Origin: Anaeromassilibacillus sp. An250
GTDB taxonomy: Bacteria; Bacillota; Clostridia; Oscillospirales; Acutalibacteraceae
Assembly: GCF_002159845.1 (NCBI RefSeq)
Contig: NZ_NFJK01000009.1
Span: forward strand, 1-64,000
Direction of reading: 5' to 3'
DNA: 64,000 nt
The first letter of the stretch is position 1. The number at the start of each line of letters is the position of its first letter. Positions 56,267-63,942 of this stretch are shown one piece after another. A model generated the notes under the pieces. That model made no database searches. It worked only from the letters and a program-made list of their open reading frames with translations, and was not told the origin of the DNA. The position numbers and the translations under genes were made by a program.

Positions 56267-56815
56267 TTGGTGAAACCATTGAAATGCAAGCATATCTTTC
56301 GCCGTCGCTCCGGCGAGGGCACCCCCATGATCCTTGCTATCGTGCTGGTCTTGCTGATGCTGTTCTGCGCCATTGCCGAGTTCAGCCGGCTGTGGATCAT
56401 TGCCCAAGGTGTAAAGGAGGCCGCGCAGCAGGCGGTCATTTCCACCGTTAATGACAACTATGACGATGTGTACCACGCCGTCCGCGAGGGATACGCCGCG
56501 GGCTGGTATCCGGACGGCACAGGCCGCTGGGATGAGAGCATCGACACCGGTGATGTGTACGGCCAGCTCTCTGAAACGCTCGGCCTGGAAAATACAGCGG
56601 GCGGGTATCAGAAAATTTCAGGCGGCGAGGTGGAATATACCATCTCCGACCTGTCCGTGGTTCTGGAAAATAACAGCCTCGGTTCCGGCCAGAGCGAGGG
56701 ATATACCGCGCTGGTGGAGATCCATCTGGAGGTGCCCGTCCGGTTTCTGGGGAATCTTTTGCCCGCCGCCAGCATGACTTTGCACACAGAGGCCAAATAT
56801 GTGCCTCTCTTCTGA
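56267..56815 (+). CDS. TadE/TadG-like pseudopilin
   Basis: A 182-residue protein from GTG 56267 (TTG 56279 is possible). Leader F-R-R-R-S-G-E-G-T-P then a hydrophobic helix (M-I-L-A-I-V-L-V-L-L-M-L-F-C-A-I-A-E-F). Exported domain with N-D-N-Y-D-D-V-Y-H-A-V-R and a beta-rich end. The Glu shortly after the helix, as in TadE/F, and the G-E-G motif mark it as a minor pilin. Confidence 0.78.
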   Translation: MVKPLKCKHIFRRRSGEGTPMILAIVLVLLMLFCAIAEFSRLWIIAQGVKEAAQQAVISTVNDNYDDVYHAVREGYAAGWYPDGTGRWDESIDTGDVYGQLSETLGLENTAGGYQKISGGEVEYTISDLSVVLENNSLGSGQSEGYTALVEIHLEVPVRFLGNLLPAASMTLHTEAKYVPLF

Positions 56816-56833
56816 TCCATCCGGTCTTTTCAA

Positions 56834-56862
56834 TAGACTTCCACATGAAAATGTGGTATTGT
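56834..56862 (+). promoter_or_regulatory. Possible promoter with palindrome in the spacer
   Basis: TAGACT (56834-56839), 17-base spacer, TATTGT (56857-56862). The spacer holds CCACAT-GAAA-ATGTGG, a perfect 6-bp inverted repeat that could be an operator. Boxes are weak. Confidence 0.35.
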
Positions 56863-56898
56863 CCCATTAACAAGTAATACACCAAGGAGGCATACACC

Positions 56899-57486
56899 AT
56901 GACAGATAAGACAAAGAGGATCGTCCTCATCGCCGTCTGCTGCCTGCTCTGCGTTGCGGCAGCCATTGGGATCGCCGCCCGGTTCGGCGGCAATGCCGAG
57001 ATTTCTTCCGGTGTGGTTTCCGATGACTCCACCCAGAGCGGTGATCCCAATGTGGATATCGACAATAACGGCCAGACTGATCTGGATGTCAAGGTGGAAA
57101 CGCCGGACGCATCCGAAACCGATCCCGCCCAGGGCGCGGACTCCAGCGGCCTGGAGCAGACCATCCAGGCAGATCCCGTAAAGCCGGAATCCCCCGAAAA
57201 ACCGGAAGCGCCCGCCGGCACCACCACGCTGCCGGATGACCACGACGGAGCGGATGTGCCGGAGGAGGAGCGCAAGACCGAAGATGAGGCGCCGCCCACC
57301 TATGAGGAGACTCCCACAGTGACTCCTACTGAAACGGAGCCTGCCGCGGGAAGCACCAACAGCTCCGGTCAGGTCTATGTACCCGGCTTCGGCTACGTGG
57401 ATAACAGTGGTGAGAACACCGGTGTTCAGGACAACAGTATGTATGAAAACGGAAATAAGATTGGCGAGATGGGCGGCGGTAATTGA
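56899..57486 (+). CDS. Anchored proline/glutamate-rich protein (DUF6550 type)
   Basis: A 195-residue protein from ATG 56899 (CAAGGAGGCATACACC upstream). One N-terminal membrane helix (I-V-L-I-A-V-C-C-L-L-C-V-A-A-A-I-G-I-A) and then a long disordered acidic, Pro/Thr/Glu-rich stalk ending G-Y-V-D-N-S-G-E-N. It probably spans the wall next to the pilus or transfer channel. Family name DUF6550 is from memory. Confidence 0.68.
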   Translation: MTDKTKRIVLIAVCCLLCVAAAIGIAARFGGNAEISSGVVSDDSTQSGDPNVDIDNNGQTDLDVKVETPDASETDPAQGADSSGLEQTIQADPVKPESPEKPEAPAGTTTLPDDHDGADVPEEERKTEDEAPPTYEETPTVTPTETEPAAGSTNSSGQVYVPGFGYVDNSGENTGVQDNSMYENGNKIGEMGGGN

Positions 57487-57502
57487 CCCCCTCATCCGCA
57501 AT

Positions 57503-57532
57503 AACGGCGCAGTCGGAAGTGACTGCGCCGTT
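57503..57532 (+). terminator. Terminator after the pilus operon
   Basis: AACGGCGCAGTC (57503-57514), loop GGAAGT, GACTGCGCCGTT (57521-57532), perfect 12-bp stem followed by TCTATTTG, a weak T tract. Confidence 0.75.
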
Positions 57533-57564
57533 TCTATTTGAAAAAATCGGAAAGGAGGGCACCT

Positions 57565-59319
57565 GTGAAGCGAATCCTTGCTCTTATTCTCTCCGCTGTC
57601 CTGATGCTGTCCATCGCTGTACCTGCCTACGCAACTGGAGATGAAAACATTGACGGCGGTGGCGGCAACATGGGCAGCGGAACATCTACAAGCTATTGGA
57701 ATCCCGGCATGGATGGCGTCCGTGTATCCGTAATCAATGTGGACAGCCATGCCGTAGTGGGCAATGTGATCGATCTGACCAACAAAACACCCGCATCGGG
57801 CGTTATCCATTTCGGCAAGGTCAGCAAGCTGTCCTATAACGCCGGACGGAGTCTCTCTCCGGTAGTGGGAAACTACAGTTATATCAATCCCTCGCAGAGC
57901 CTGCCCCGCATCATCTCCTCCGGCAGCTATCCGGCCAGCATTGATGCCATCCGCAGCTACTTCACCGATGAACAGGTCATCCGAGCCATCGCTGGATATG
58001 TGGGGATGGACTTCGATACGCTGATCTGCGGCGATTACAAAATCGTCATCGAGCCGATTGCGTATCTGGTCTATAACGGCGCCAACTACGCTATGACTGC
58101 CACCGAGGCCGCTTTGTACGACCAGGTGGTCAGCGGCAACTTGCGCTATTGGATGGGATCGCTGACCCATCAGAATCTCCCGCTCGCTATCTTCCTGGAG
58201 GAGGCCGACCTCGGGTATCCCGCCTGGTCAGGCAGCACTACCAGCAAGGTCAGTAACGAGCAGATCATCTCCTCGCTGGGGATCGGCATTGTCCGCTTCA
58301 ACGATGAGGTGGAGGAACCGGAGGTGGATGAGTTTGACTACGAATACCGGGTGGACACCGATGTCATTACCTCGGTGGAGGTGTCCGGCGGGCAGTCAGA
58401 CCCGGACAGCCCGGTCACCGTGCAGTTTGTGATCGAAGGCAGCACCTATACCGTCAGCAATGTCTACTATCCGGACGGCGACAGCCAGCTGGTCTGGGTG
58501 AAGTGGCATACCCCCGATGAACCCTGTGTCTGCACCATTCAGGTCAGGGTGTTGGGCGGAGGCACGGCGCAAAGCACCATCACCGCCAACATCGTGGATC
58601 TGGACGGCAACGACCCGCCCAATCCCGTGGCCGATGACCGAAACGACACCTTCACCCTCGCGGATATCCCGGAGAAAGAAGAAGTGTCCTCCGCCTCTTG
58701 GGGCATCTGGTCTCCTTGGTGGCAGGAAAATTGGGTGTGGGTTGAAAACTGGGAGAAGTGCTGGCACACGGATCGGTGGACGGACAGCGAGGGCAAATCC
58801 CACACGGACCGCTGGTACCACTGGGTGGACAACGGCTGGTGGGAGGATCAGGGCTGGTGGGAGTTTGATTATAGCGGCTACTCCGCCAGCCTGTCGGCTT
58901 CCATGGCCATTACGCCGGATAGCATGTCCCCCACAGCAAGCGCCACGACCGCCAAAAGCGGTTACGGCATCCAGCAGACTGTGACTGCCAATGTCAGCAC
59001 GACCCAGAGCTCTGCCGTGACTGCGGCGCAAAATGCCGTGACCTATTTCCCGGAGTTCAACTACGAAGGATTCTGGCGGCTTCTGGATCGAAGCGTCAGC
59101 GGCAAACGCTCCGCCTTCGCCTTCAAGAATAATCCCTACAGCACATATAACAGGCCGACCCATTTCACCCCCATCTGGTATCCCGATGGAAGCTATACGC
59201 CGTACACCTGGCTCCTGGACTGCTGGACGCCGGCAGGCATGCTGTCCATGAACCTAACGGATTCCATTCGGATTTCGGGCGACCTATGGGAAGACTGGCA
59301 TATCGCCCCCGCAAATTAA
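57565..59319 (+). CDS. Secreted Trp-rich surface protein
   Basis: A 584-residue protein from GTG 57565, chosen because AAAGGAGGGCACCT precedes it. Signal peptide R-I-L-A-L-I-L-S-A-V-L-M-L-S-I-A-V-P-A-Y-A. Beta-rich middle, then a striking stretch (about residues 378-434) with some fifteen Trp in under 60 residues (W-G-I-W-S-P-W-W-Q, W-Y-H-W, W-W-E-D-Q-G-W-W). No sortase or membrane anchor is seen at the C-terminus. Probably an exported adhesin or part of the mating contact. Family unknown to me. Confidence 0.7.
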   Translation: MKRILALILSAVLMLSIAVPAYATGDENIDGGGGNMGSGTSTSYWNPGMDGVRVSVINVDSHAVVGNVIDLTNKTPASGVIHFGKVSKLSYNAGRSLSPVVGNYSYINPSQSLPRIISSGSYPASIDAIRSYFTDEQVIRAIAGYVGMDFDTLICGDYKIVIEPIAYLVYNGANYAMTATEAALYDQVVSGNLRYWMGSLTHQNLPLAIFLEEADLGYPAWSGSTTSKVSNEQIISSLGIGIVRFNDEVEEPEVDEFDYEYRVDTDVITSVEVSGGQSDPDSPVTVQFVIEGSTYTVSNVYYPDGDSQLVWVKWHTPDEPCVCTIQVRVLGGGTAQSTITANIVDLDGNDPPNPVADDRNDTFTLADIPEKEEVSSASWGIWSPWWQENWVWVENWEKCWHTDRWTDSEGKSHTDRWYHWVDNGWWEDQGWWEFDYSGYSASLSASMAITPDSMSPTASATTAKSGYGIQQTVTANVSTTQSSAVTAAQNAVTYFPEFNYEGFWRLLDRSVSGKRSAFAFKNNPYSTYNRPTHFTPIWYPDGSYTPYTWLLDCWTPAGMLSMNLTDSIRISGDLWEDWHIAPAN

Positions 59320-59343
59320 CAAACTCACAATGGAGGTTCATCT

Positions 59344-59691
59344 ATGCGTAAATATAACTGCAAACGCCTGATTGTTATGATGATCGTGGTGCTGGCTATG
59401 GTCTGCCTGACGGCAACCACGGCCTTTGCCGCAGGGACCGGGGATGTGGCCGGCGCCGTGGAGAGTACCTGGACCACCGCATCCGCTCAGATCAAGACTG
59501 TGGTCAACAACGTGGTGTTTCCCGCCATTGACCTGATCCTGGCGGTGTTCTTCTTTGCCAAGCTGGGTACCGCTTATTTCGAGTATCGGAAGTCCGGTCA
59601 GTTTGAGTGGGCGGCTCCCGCCATCCTGTTTGCCTGTCTCGTGTTTACCCTCACTGCGCCCATGTATCTCTGGAGCATCATTGGAATCTAA
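59344..59691 (+). CDS. VirB2-like conjugal protein (DUF3852)
   Basis: A 115-residue protein from ATG 59344. Signal peptide (L-I-V-M-M-I-V-V-L-A-M-V-C-L-T-A-T-T-A-F-like) cut after A-F-A-A, then two hydrophobic helices (V-V-F-P-A-I-D-L-I-L-A-V-F-F-F and I-L-F-A-C-L-V-F-T-L). This is the VirB2/TrbC pilin-like layout, and matches DUF3852 of Clostridia elements. Likely a subunit of the conjugation channel. Confidence 0.82.
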   Translation: MRKYNCKRLIVMMIVVLAMVCLTATTAFAAGTGDVAGAVESTWTTASAQIKTVVNNVVFPAIDLILAVFFFAKLGTAYFEYRKSGQFEWAAPAILFACLVFTLTAPMYLWSIIGI

Positions 59692-59700
59692 GGAGGGTAT

Positions 59701-60126
59701 ATGAACTTTTTCGAACAGGAGCTTCACAAGATCGTTGCCCCAAAGTATCCGGACGCCACCTATGTAGGACGAGCCTGCTATGTGCGTCTCGATGAGTTGA
59801 ATCGGGCAAAGATCCAGTTCGTCACGGGGATCGTCGCAAATCAATACCATGCCCTTCGCGTTTCCATTCTGAATCGGAACGAAGGCCAGGTGGATGTGCT
59901 GCTTCTGAATCTTTCCGACATCCTCGGGAAAAAGCAAACCGGCAACCCGAACTTCCGAAATGGGATCAATCCCTACATCTGGGATGACTACGGGAAAGCG
60001 GATTGGTATGTCTACCATCCAAACAGCCAGGACTACCAGCAGCTCACGGATGCGGTGTCGGATTATTTGGAGGTGTTTCAGGAGCAAGCCCAAACCGCTG
60101 ACCCCCAGTGGCAGCAGACCATGTAA
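59701..60126 (+). CDS. Conserved ICE hypothetical protein
   Basis: A 141-residue soluble protein from ATG 59701, nine bases after the VirB2-like gene. C-Y-V-R-L-D-E-L-N-R-A-K-I-Q-F near residue 24 and W-D-D-Y-G-K-A-D-W-Y-V-Y near 93 recur in related element proteins. No signal peptide. Position within the transfer genes suggests a supporting role, but nothing specific is known. Confidence 0.68.
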   Translation: MNFFEQELHKIVAPKYPDATYVGRACYVRLDELNRAKIQFVTGIVANQYHALRVSILNRNEGQVDVLLLNLSDILGKKQTGNPNFRNGINPYIWDDYGKADWYVYHPNSQDYQQLTDAVSDYLEVFQEQAQTADPQWQQTM

Positions 60127-60136
60127 AGAACTGACC

Positions 60137-60172
60137 CAGGGGCCGTACCAGCTGTACGGCCCCTGGCCTTTT
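60137..60172 (+). terminator. Attenuating terminator within the transfer region
   Basis: CAGGGGCCGTAC (60137-60148) and GTACGGCCCCTG (60154-60165), perfect 12-bp stem, then GCCTTTT. Confidence 0.8.
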
Positions 60173-60209
60173 ATCCCAAGCAGTTGGTGCGGCCTCACAC
60201 CGAAAAGAG

Positions 60210-61121
60210 GTGAACGAACCATTGTTTATTTGGGATTTTGTTGCCGACACCATCCTCGGTCAGATCGTGGATTGGATCTACGGCCAGGTCATGGGCTTCC
60301 TCGGGAACTTCTTTGCCGAGATGGGGAACATGGGCGTTGAGCTGTTCGAGATGAGCTGGGTGCAGAGCGTGGTACTGTTTTTCTCCTATCTGGCCTGGGC
60401 GCTCTACGGCACCGGCCTGGTGGTGGCCTGCTTTGAATGCGGCATTGAATACTCCTCCGGCAGAGGAAATGTCAAGGAGATCGCCCTCAACGCCATCAAG
60501 GGCTTTATGGCGGTAAGCCTGTTTACCGTGGTGCCGGTTCGGCTCTATGAACTCTCTGTCACGCTGCAGGCCAGCCTCACCGCCGGAATTACCGGATATG
60601 GGACCTCCATTGGCGAGGTGGCGACCGAGATTGTCGATACGCTCAGCGGAGTGGATTCCCTGACAGGCATGACATCCGGCTCATACTTTGGGTTTGCATC
60701 CATCACCAGCCCGATCATGCTGCTGTTCTGTATTATCCTGATGGCCTATGCGGTGATCAAGGTATTCTTTGCAAACCTGAAGCGCGGCGGTATCCTTCTG
60801 ATTCAAATTGCGGTAGGCAGTCTCTATATGTTCAGCGTGCCCCGCGGCTATACCGACGGCTTCATCCAGTGGTGCAAGCAGATCATCGGCCTGTGCCTGA
60901 CCGCTTTCCTGCAATCCACCATATTGATAGCCGGATTGATGGTGTTTAAAGATAATGCGCTTCTGGGCCTTGGCCTGATGCTGTCCGCCGGTGAGATCCC
61001 CCGTATCGCCGGAGCCTTTGGCCTGGATACCACCACAAGAGCCAACATCATGTCTGCGGTCTACACCGCCCAGGCCGCAGTCTCCACCACAAGAACCATC
61101 GTTCAGGCGGTAGCCAAATGA
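60210..61121 (+). CDS. VirB6/TrbL-like conjugation membrane protein
   Basis: A 303-residue protein from GTG 60210 (AAGAGGTGAACGAACC region upstream). Six to seven hydrophobic segments (V-V-L-F-F-S-Y-L-A-W-A-L-Y-G, I-M-L-L-F-C-I-I-L-M-A-Y-A-V and others). Matches polytopic VirB6-like proteins of Clostridia elements (CD0801-like annotations). It forms the inner-membrane channel core. Followed by the methylase gene with a four-base overlap. Confidence 0.82.
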   Translation: MNEPLFIWDFVADTILGQIVDWIYGQVMGFLGNFFAEMGNMGVELFEMSWVQSVVLFFSYLAWALYGTGLVVACFECGIEYSSGRGNVKEIALNAIKGFMAVSLFTVVPVRLYELSVTLQASLTAGITGYGTSIGEVATEIVDTLSGVDSLTGMTSGSYFGFASITSPIMLLFCIILMAYAVIKVFFANLKRGGILLIQIAVGSLYMFSVPRGYTDGFIQWCKQIIGLCLTAFLQSTILIAGLMVFKDNALLGLGLMLSAGEIPRIAGAFGLDTTTRANIMSAVYTAQAAVSTTRTIVQAVAK

Positions 61122-61921
61122 GAACAAACAGCATGGGGCCCCCGCACAAGCCCGATACCGCGGCTTGTGTGGGGAGAGGAGGCGCAGCGGAGCGAGTGAA
61201 TTTTCGTGTCCGCACGGAAATGAACGATGCGAAACTTGCGCCGACGATGGGCAGCCTGTTTGACGGGATCGGGGGATTCCCGCTGGCCGCCATTCACAAC
61301 GGCATCGTTCCTGTGTGGGCCAGCGAGATCGAAGCATTCCCGATAGAGGTGACCCGGCTTCGATTTCCCGATATGGTCCATGTAGGCGATATCACAAAGC
61401 TTGACGGTGCGGAGCTGCCGCCGGTGGACATCATCTGCGGCGGCTCTCCCTGTCAGGACTTGTCTGTGGCCGGAAACCGCGCCGGTCTCTCCGGCGCGCG
61501 CTCCGGCTTGTTCATGGAACAGGTCAGACTTGTAAAGGAGATGAGAAATGCAGAACGATTACGAAACAGAACAGCTCTCTATATACGACCTCGATTTATG
61601 GTGTGGGAGAATGTTCCCGGAGCCTTCTCCAGCGGAACTCCCAAAGGAGAGGACTTCCGGATCGTCCTCGAGGAGATCGTCCGAATTAAAGTCGGTGGTG
61701 TTTCAGTCCCTCGACCTGACACCGGGCGCTGGGAATCTGCTGGGCGAATCGTATTGGGAACTGATTTCTCCCTGGCGTGGCGATGCCTTGACGCTCAATA
61801 CTGGGGTGTCCCCCAGAGAAGAAAAAGAATCTTCCTTGTCGCAGATTTTGCAGGACGATCCGCCGGACAAATACTATTTGACCCCGAAAGCCTGCCTGGG
61901 TATCCTGCGCCGGGCCCTTGA
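61118..61921 (+). CDS. C5 cytosine methyltransferase, catalytic N-terminal part (frame A)
   Basis: A 267-residue product from ATG 61118, or 233 from ATG 61220. All early motifs are present: I G-S-L-F-D-G-I-G-G-F (45-54), IV G-G-S-P-C-Q-D-L-S (108-116), VI W-E-N-V-P-G (163-168), VIII V-P-Q-R-R-K-R-I-F (231-239). It stops before the target-recognition domain and motifs IX-X, which are in the overlapping frame B ORF. The 61118 start encodes the hairpin repeat (61140-61181), so 61220 may be the true start. A two-subunit enzyme like M.AquI is possible. Confidence 0.85.
   Translation: MRTNSMGPPHKPDTAACVGRGGAAERVNFRVRTEMNDAKLAPTMGSLFDGIGGFPLAAIHNGIVPVWASEIEAFPIEVTRLRFPDMVHVGDITKLDGAELPPVDIICGGSPCQDLSVAGNRAGLSGARSGLFMEQVRLVKEMRNAERLRNRTALYIRPRFMVWENVPGAFSSGTPKGEDFRIVLEEIVRIKVGGVSVPRPDTGRWESAGRIVLGTDFSLAWRCLDAQYWGVPQRRKRIFLVADFAGRSAGQILFDPESLPGYPAPGP
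61140..61181 (+). repeat. Covarying hairpin repeat, copy 2
   Basis: CCCCGCACAAGCC (61140-61152) and GGCTTGTGTGGGG (61162-61174), loop of nine, then AGAGGAG. Pairing is complete with one G-T. Relative to copy 1 two base pairs are replaced by two other base pairs. Confidence 0.75.
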
Positions 61922-63170
61922 GCGAGGAAAAGAGCTCCCCAAGAAGCTCAAACGGGCGCTGGAAATCCAATCTGGAGTCGCTCCACCGGACGGCGACGCC
62001 ACCAAGTTGGAAGCGTACCATATCAACCAGAGGGATGAAGGTATCAACCTGCACGGAGTGTCCGGCGCCCTAATGGCCACTAACAATATGCAAATGCAGA
62101 CCTTTGTCACACAGCCAGACAAGGATGATGTGGAAGGCTTTGATGGGTACAATGGCGATTTGACCGGCGATGTTGCGGCAACGCTTGGCGTAAACTGCGG
62201 GATGTCCACAGGCCGAAACGGTCTGCTCCAGCCGATTGCCTTTGCGGCAAATCAGAGAGATGAAGTCCGGGATCTGCACGATGTGGCCGGAGCCTTGGGC
62301 GCCCAACCGGGAATGAAGCAGCAAACCTTCATTGCGGAAGGTGTAGTGGCCAAGGGCAACGGCGATTGTTTCCTGACGCCGGAGCGCCATACATCCCTGA
62401 GTGCAGGGGGCGGTCAGGCCGGACAGGGCTACCCTTGCGTCCTGACTGCCGGTTTCTCTGCCGGTGCAGGAGCATCCGCCGGAGGCATCGGCTATGGCGA
62501 AGAACTCGCCCCCACGCTGAAGGGCAGCGCTGGCGGGAACTGCATGCCATCGGTTTTGTGCCTCAACGACCAGGGCGGCAGCGTCATGGAATGCAGTGAA
62601 AATGTGACAGGGACTCTCCGAGCCCAGGAACACGGACACCAGCCGCTGGTCTATGAGAACCACGGCATCGACTCCCGCTACACCGGTCCGCATCGGGTCG
62701 CTCCCACCATGTCCGCACGGTACGGTACCGGCGGCAACAATGTGCCGTTGGTAGAGCAGGAACCGGTATTCTGCATCACCGGCAACGCCATCGACAGGCA
62801 ACCCAAAAACGGTGGGAACGGCATCGGCTATCAGCAGGACATCGCCTATACCTTGACCGCAACCGACCACCATGCGGTATTCAGCAGGCAGCGGGTGGAT
62901 GTGTTCAAGGACGGCGAGGTGGTCAGCACCCAGAGTGCCCGTCAGCATAAGGATGCCACAGATCTTGTGCTGCAAGGGACAGGCCGGCCAAAGCTGATTC
63001 GCAGGCTGACCCCACTGGAGTGTGAGCGCCTTCAGGGCTTCCCGGACAATTGGACAGCCATCCCCGGCGCCTCGGACTCAGCCCGCTACAAAGCACTGGG
63101 CAATTCCGTTGCCATTCCGTGCGTGGACTATGTTCTCCATGGCATTTCGCTGGTGCTTCTGGCAAGCTGA
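61548..63170 (+). CDS. C5 methyltransferase recognition/C-terminal part with own N-terminus (frame B)
   Basis: A 540-residue ORF from ATG 61548 (AAGGAGATGAGAA upstream), in the +1 frame relative to frame A and overlapping it for 374 bases. Its N-terminus M-Q-N-D-Y-E-T-E-Q-L-S-I-Y-D-L-D is a conserved start that I know from other elements, so both frames are coding. The middle holds repeated units (N-Q-R-D-E-G/V-x-x-L-H twice; V/I-A-x-T-L several times) that look like target-recognition repeats. The end, R-R-L-T-P-L-E-C-E-R-L-Q-G-F-P-D and Y-K-A-L-G-N-S-V, is motif IX-X of C5 enzymes. It likely pairs with the frame A product. Confidence 0.8.
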   Translation: MQNDYETEQLSIYDLDLWCGRMFPEPSPAELPKERTSGSSSRRSSELKSVVFQSLDLTPGAGNLLGESYWELISPWRGDALTLNTGVSPREEKESSLSQILQDDPPDKYYLTPKACLGILRRALERGKELPKKLKRALEIQSGVAPPDGDATKLEAYHINQRDEGINLHGVSGALMATNNMQMQTFVTQPDKDDVEGFDGYNGDLTGDVAATLGVNCGMSTGRNGLLQPIAFAANQRDEVRDLHDVAGALGAQPGMKQQTFIAEGVVAKGNGDCFLTPERHTSLSAGGGQAGQGYPCVLTAGFSAGAGASAGGIGYGEELAPTLKGSAGGNCMPSVLCLNDQGGSVMECSENVTGTLRAQEHGHQPLVYENHGIDSRYTGPHRVAPTMSARYGTGGNNVPLVEQEPVFCITGNAIDRQPKNGGNGIGYQQDIAYTLTATDHHAVFSRQRVDVFKDGEVVSTQSARQHKDATDLVLQGTGRPKLIRRLTPLECERLQGFPDNWTAIPGASDSARYKALGNSVAIPCVDYVLHGISLVLLAS

Positions 63171-63287
63171 ATGTGCCTTGTTGCTTCTGCTTCGTTTACG
63201 CTTGCTTCTTTGTTGGGTTGTGTGAATAGCTATTTGTCCTTGGGTGCAGTATGCTTTGCCTGCAAAATACAGAAAGGAGAACGCTCC

Positions 63288-63623
63288 ATGAATGCGAAAA
63301 AGAATCTCTGTGCAATGATTCCCGCAGACCTCCACGCCAAGGTCATTGCGGAGAAAGAGCAGCTGGCGCTGAGCACCTTGGGAGAATATGTGGAACTGGT
63401 ACTCAAAGAACACTTCGAAGGAGGAAAAACGATCATGGCAGCAACCAAAACCTTGGCATTCCAAATCTCTGAGGAACTGGATCAGCGGCTGAAGAACTTC
63501 ATCGCCGCCGAAAAGAAGCGCGGCCGGAAGATCAGCCAGAAGGAGTTCGTCATCGGACTCATCGAACAGGCGCTGGCCGAATATGAGGCGCAGAACCAGA
63601 CCGAGGAAACGACCAACGAATGA
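63288..63623 (+). CDS. Ribbon-helix-helix-like DNA-binding protein
   Basis: A 111-residue protein from ATG 63288 with AAAGGAGAACGCTCC upstream; the longer open frame lacks a start signal. N-terminal helix-rich half with I-P-A-D-L-H-A-K-V-I-A-E-K, and C-terminal half T-L-A-F-Q-I-S-E-E-L-D-Q-R-L-K-N-F leading to K-E-F-V-I-G-L-I-E-Q-A-L. Both halves resemble ribbon-helix-helix units, so this may be a tandem pair. Likely controls transfer genes or binds the origin. Confidence 0.7.
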   Translation: MNAKKNLCAMIPADLHAKVIAEKEQLALSTLGEYVELVLKEHFEGGKTIMAATKTLAFQISEELDQRLKNFIAAEKKRGRKISQKEFVIGLIEQALAEYEAQNQTEETTNE

Positions 63624-63637
63624 GATACCGCATGGAC

Positions 63638-63666
63638 GCCGGGGAATGAACCCCGGCGGCTTTTTT
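63638..63666 (+). terminator. Terminator before the VirB3-like gene
   Basis: GCCGGGG (63638-63644) and CCCCGGC (63651-63657), then GGC and TTTTTT. Confidence 0.8.
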
Positions 63667-63683
63667 CTTGGAGGTGAACTATC

Positions 63684-63941
63684 CTGTACATCTATCCCGA
63701 TAACCTGACCGCCAAAGCAATGCTGTGGCTTTGGGAACTCAAGGATGTGGGCGTCATCGGCGTAGGGCTTTTGCTCTCCGTCCTGGCGCTGACCCAGACC
63801 GGAATTTTTATTCCGCTGGTGCTGACGGCGGTCTACGCCTTCCTCAGCATCCGGTTTGACGGCACCAGCATTCTGGACTTTATCCGGTATGCGGTGGCCT
63901 TCCTGATCACCAGACAGCAATTTTATGAATGGAGAATGTGA
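63684..63941 (+). CDS. VirB3/PrgI-like conjugation membrane protein, CTG start
   Basis: An 85-residue protein. The conserved start Y-I-Y-P-D-N-L-T-A-K-A follows CTG 63684, seven bases past GGAGGTG; ATG 63720 would drop it. Two hydrophobic helices (V-G-V-I-G-V-G-L-L-L-S-V-L-A-L and F-I-P-L-V-L-T-A-V-Y-A-F-L) match the VirB3/PrgI layout. In these elements the next gene is usually the VirB4 ATPase. Confidence 0.72.
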   Translation: MYIYPDNLTAKAMLWLWELKDVGVIGVGLLLSVLALTQTGIFIPLVLTAVYAFLSIRFDGTSILDFIRYAVAFLITRQQFYEWRM

Positions 63942-63942
63942 T

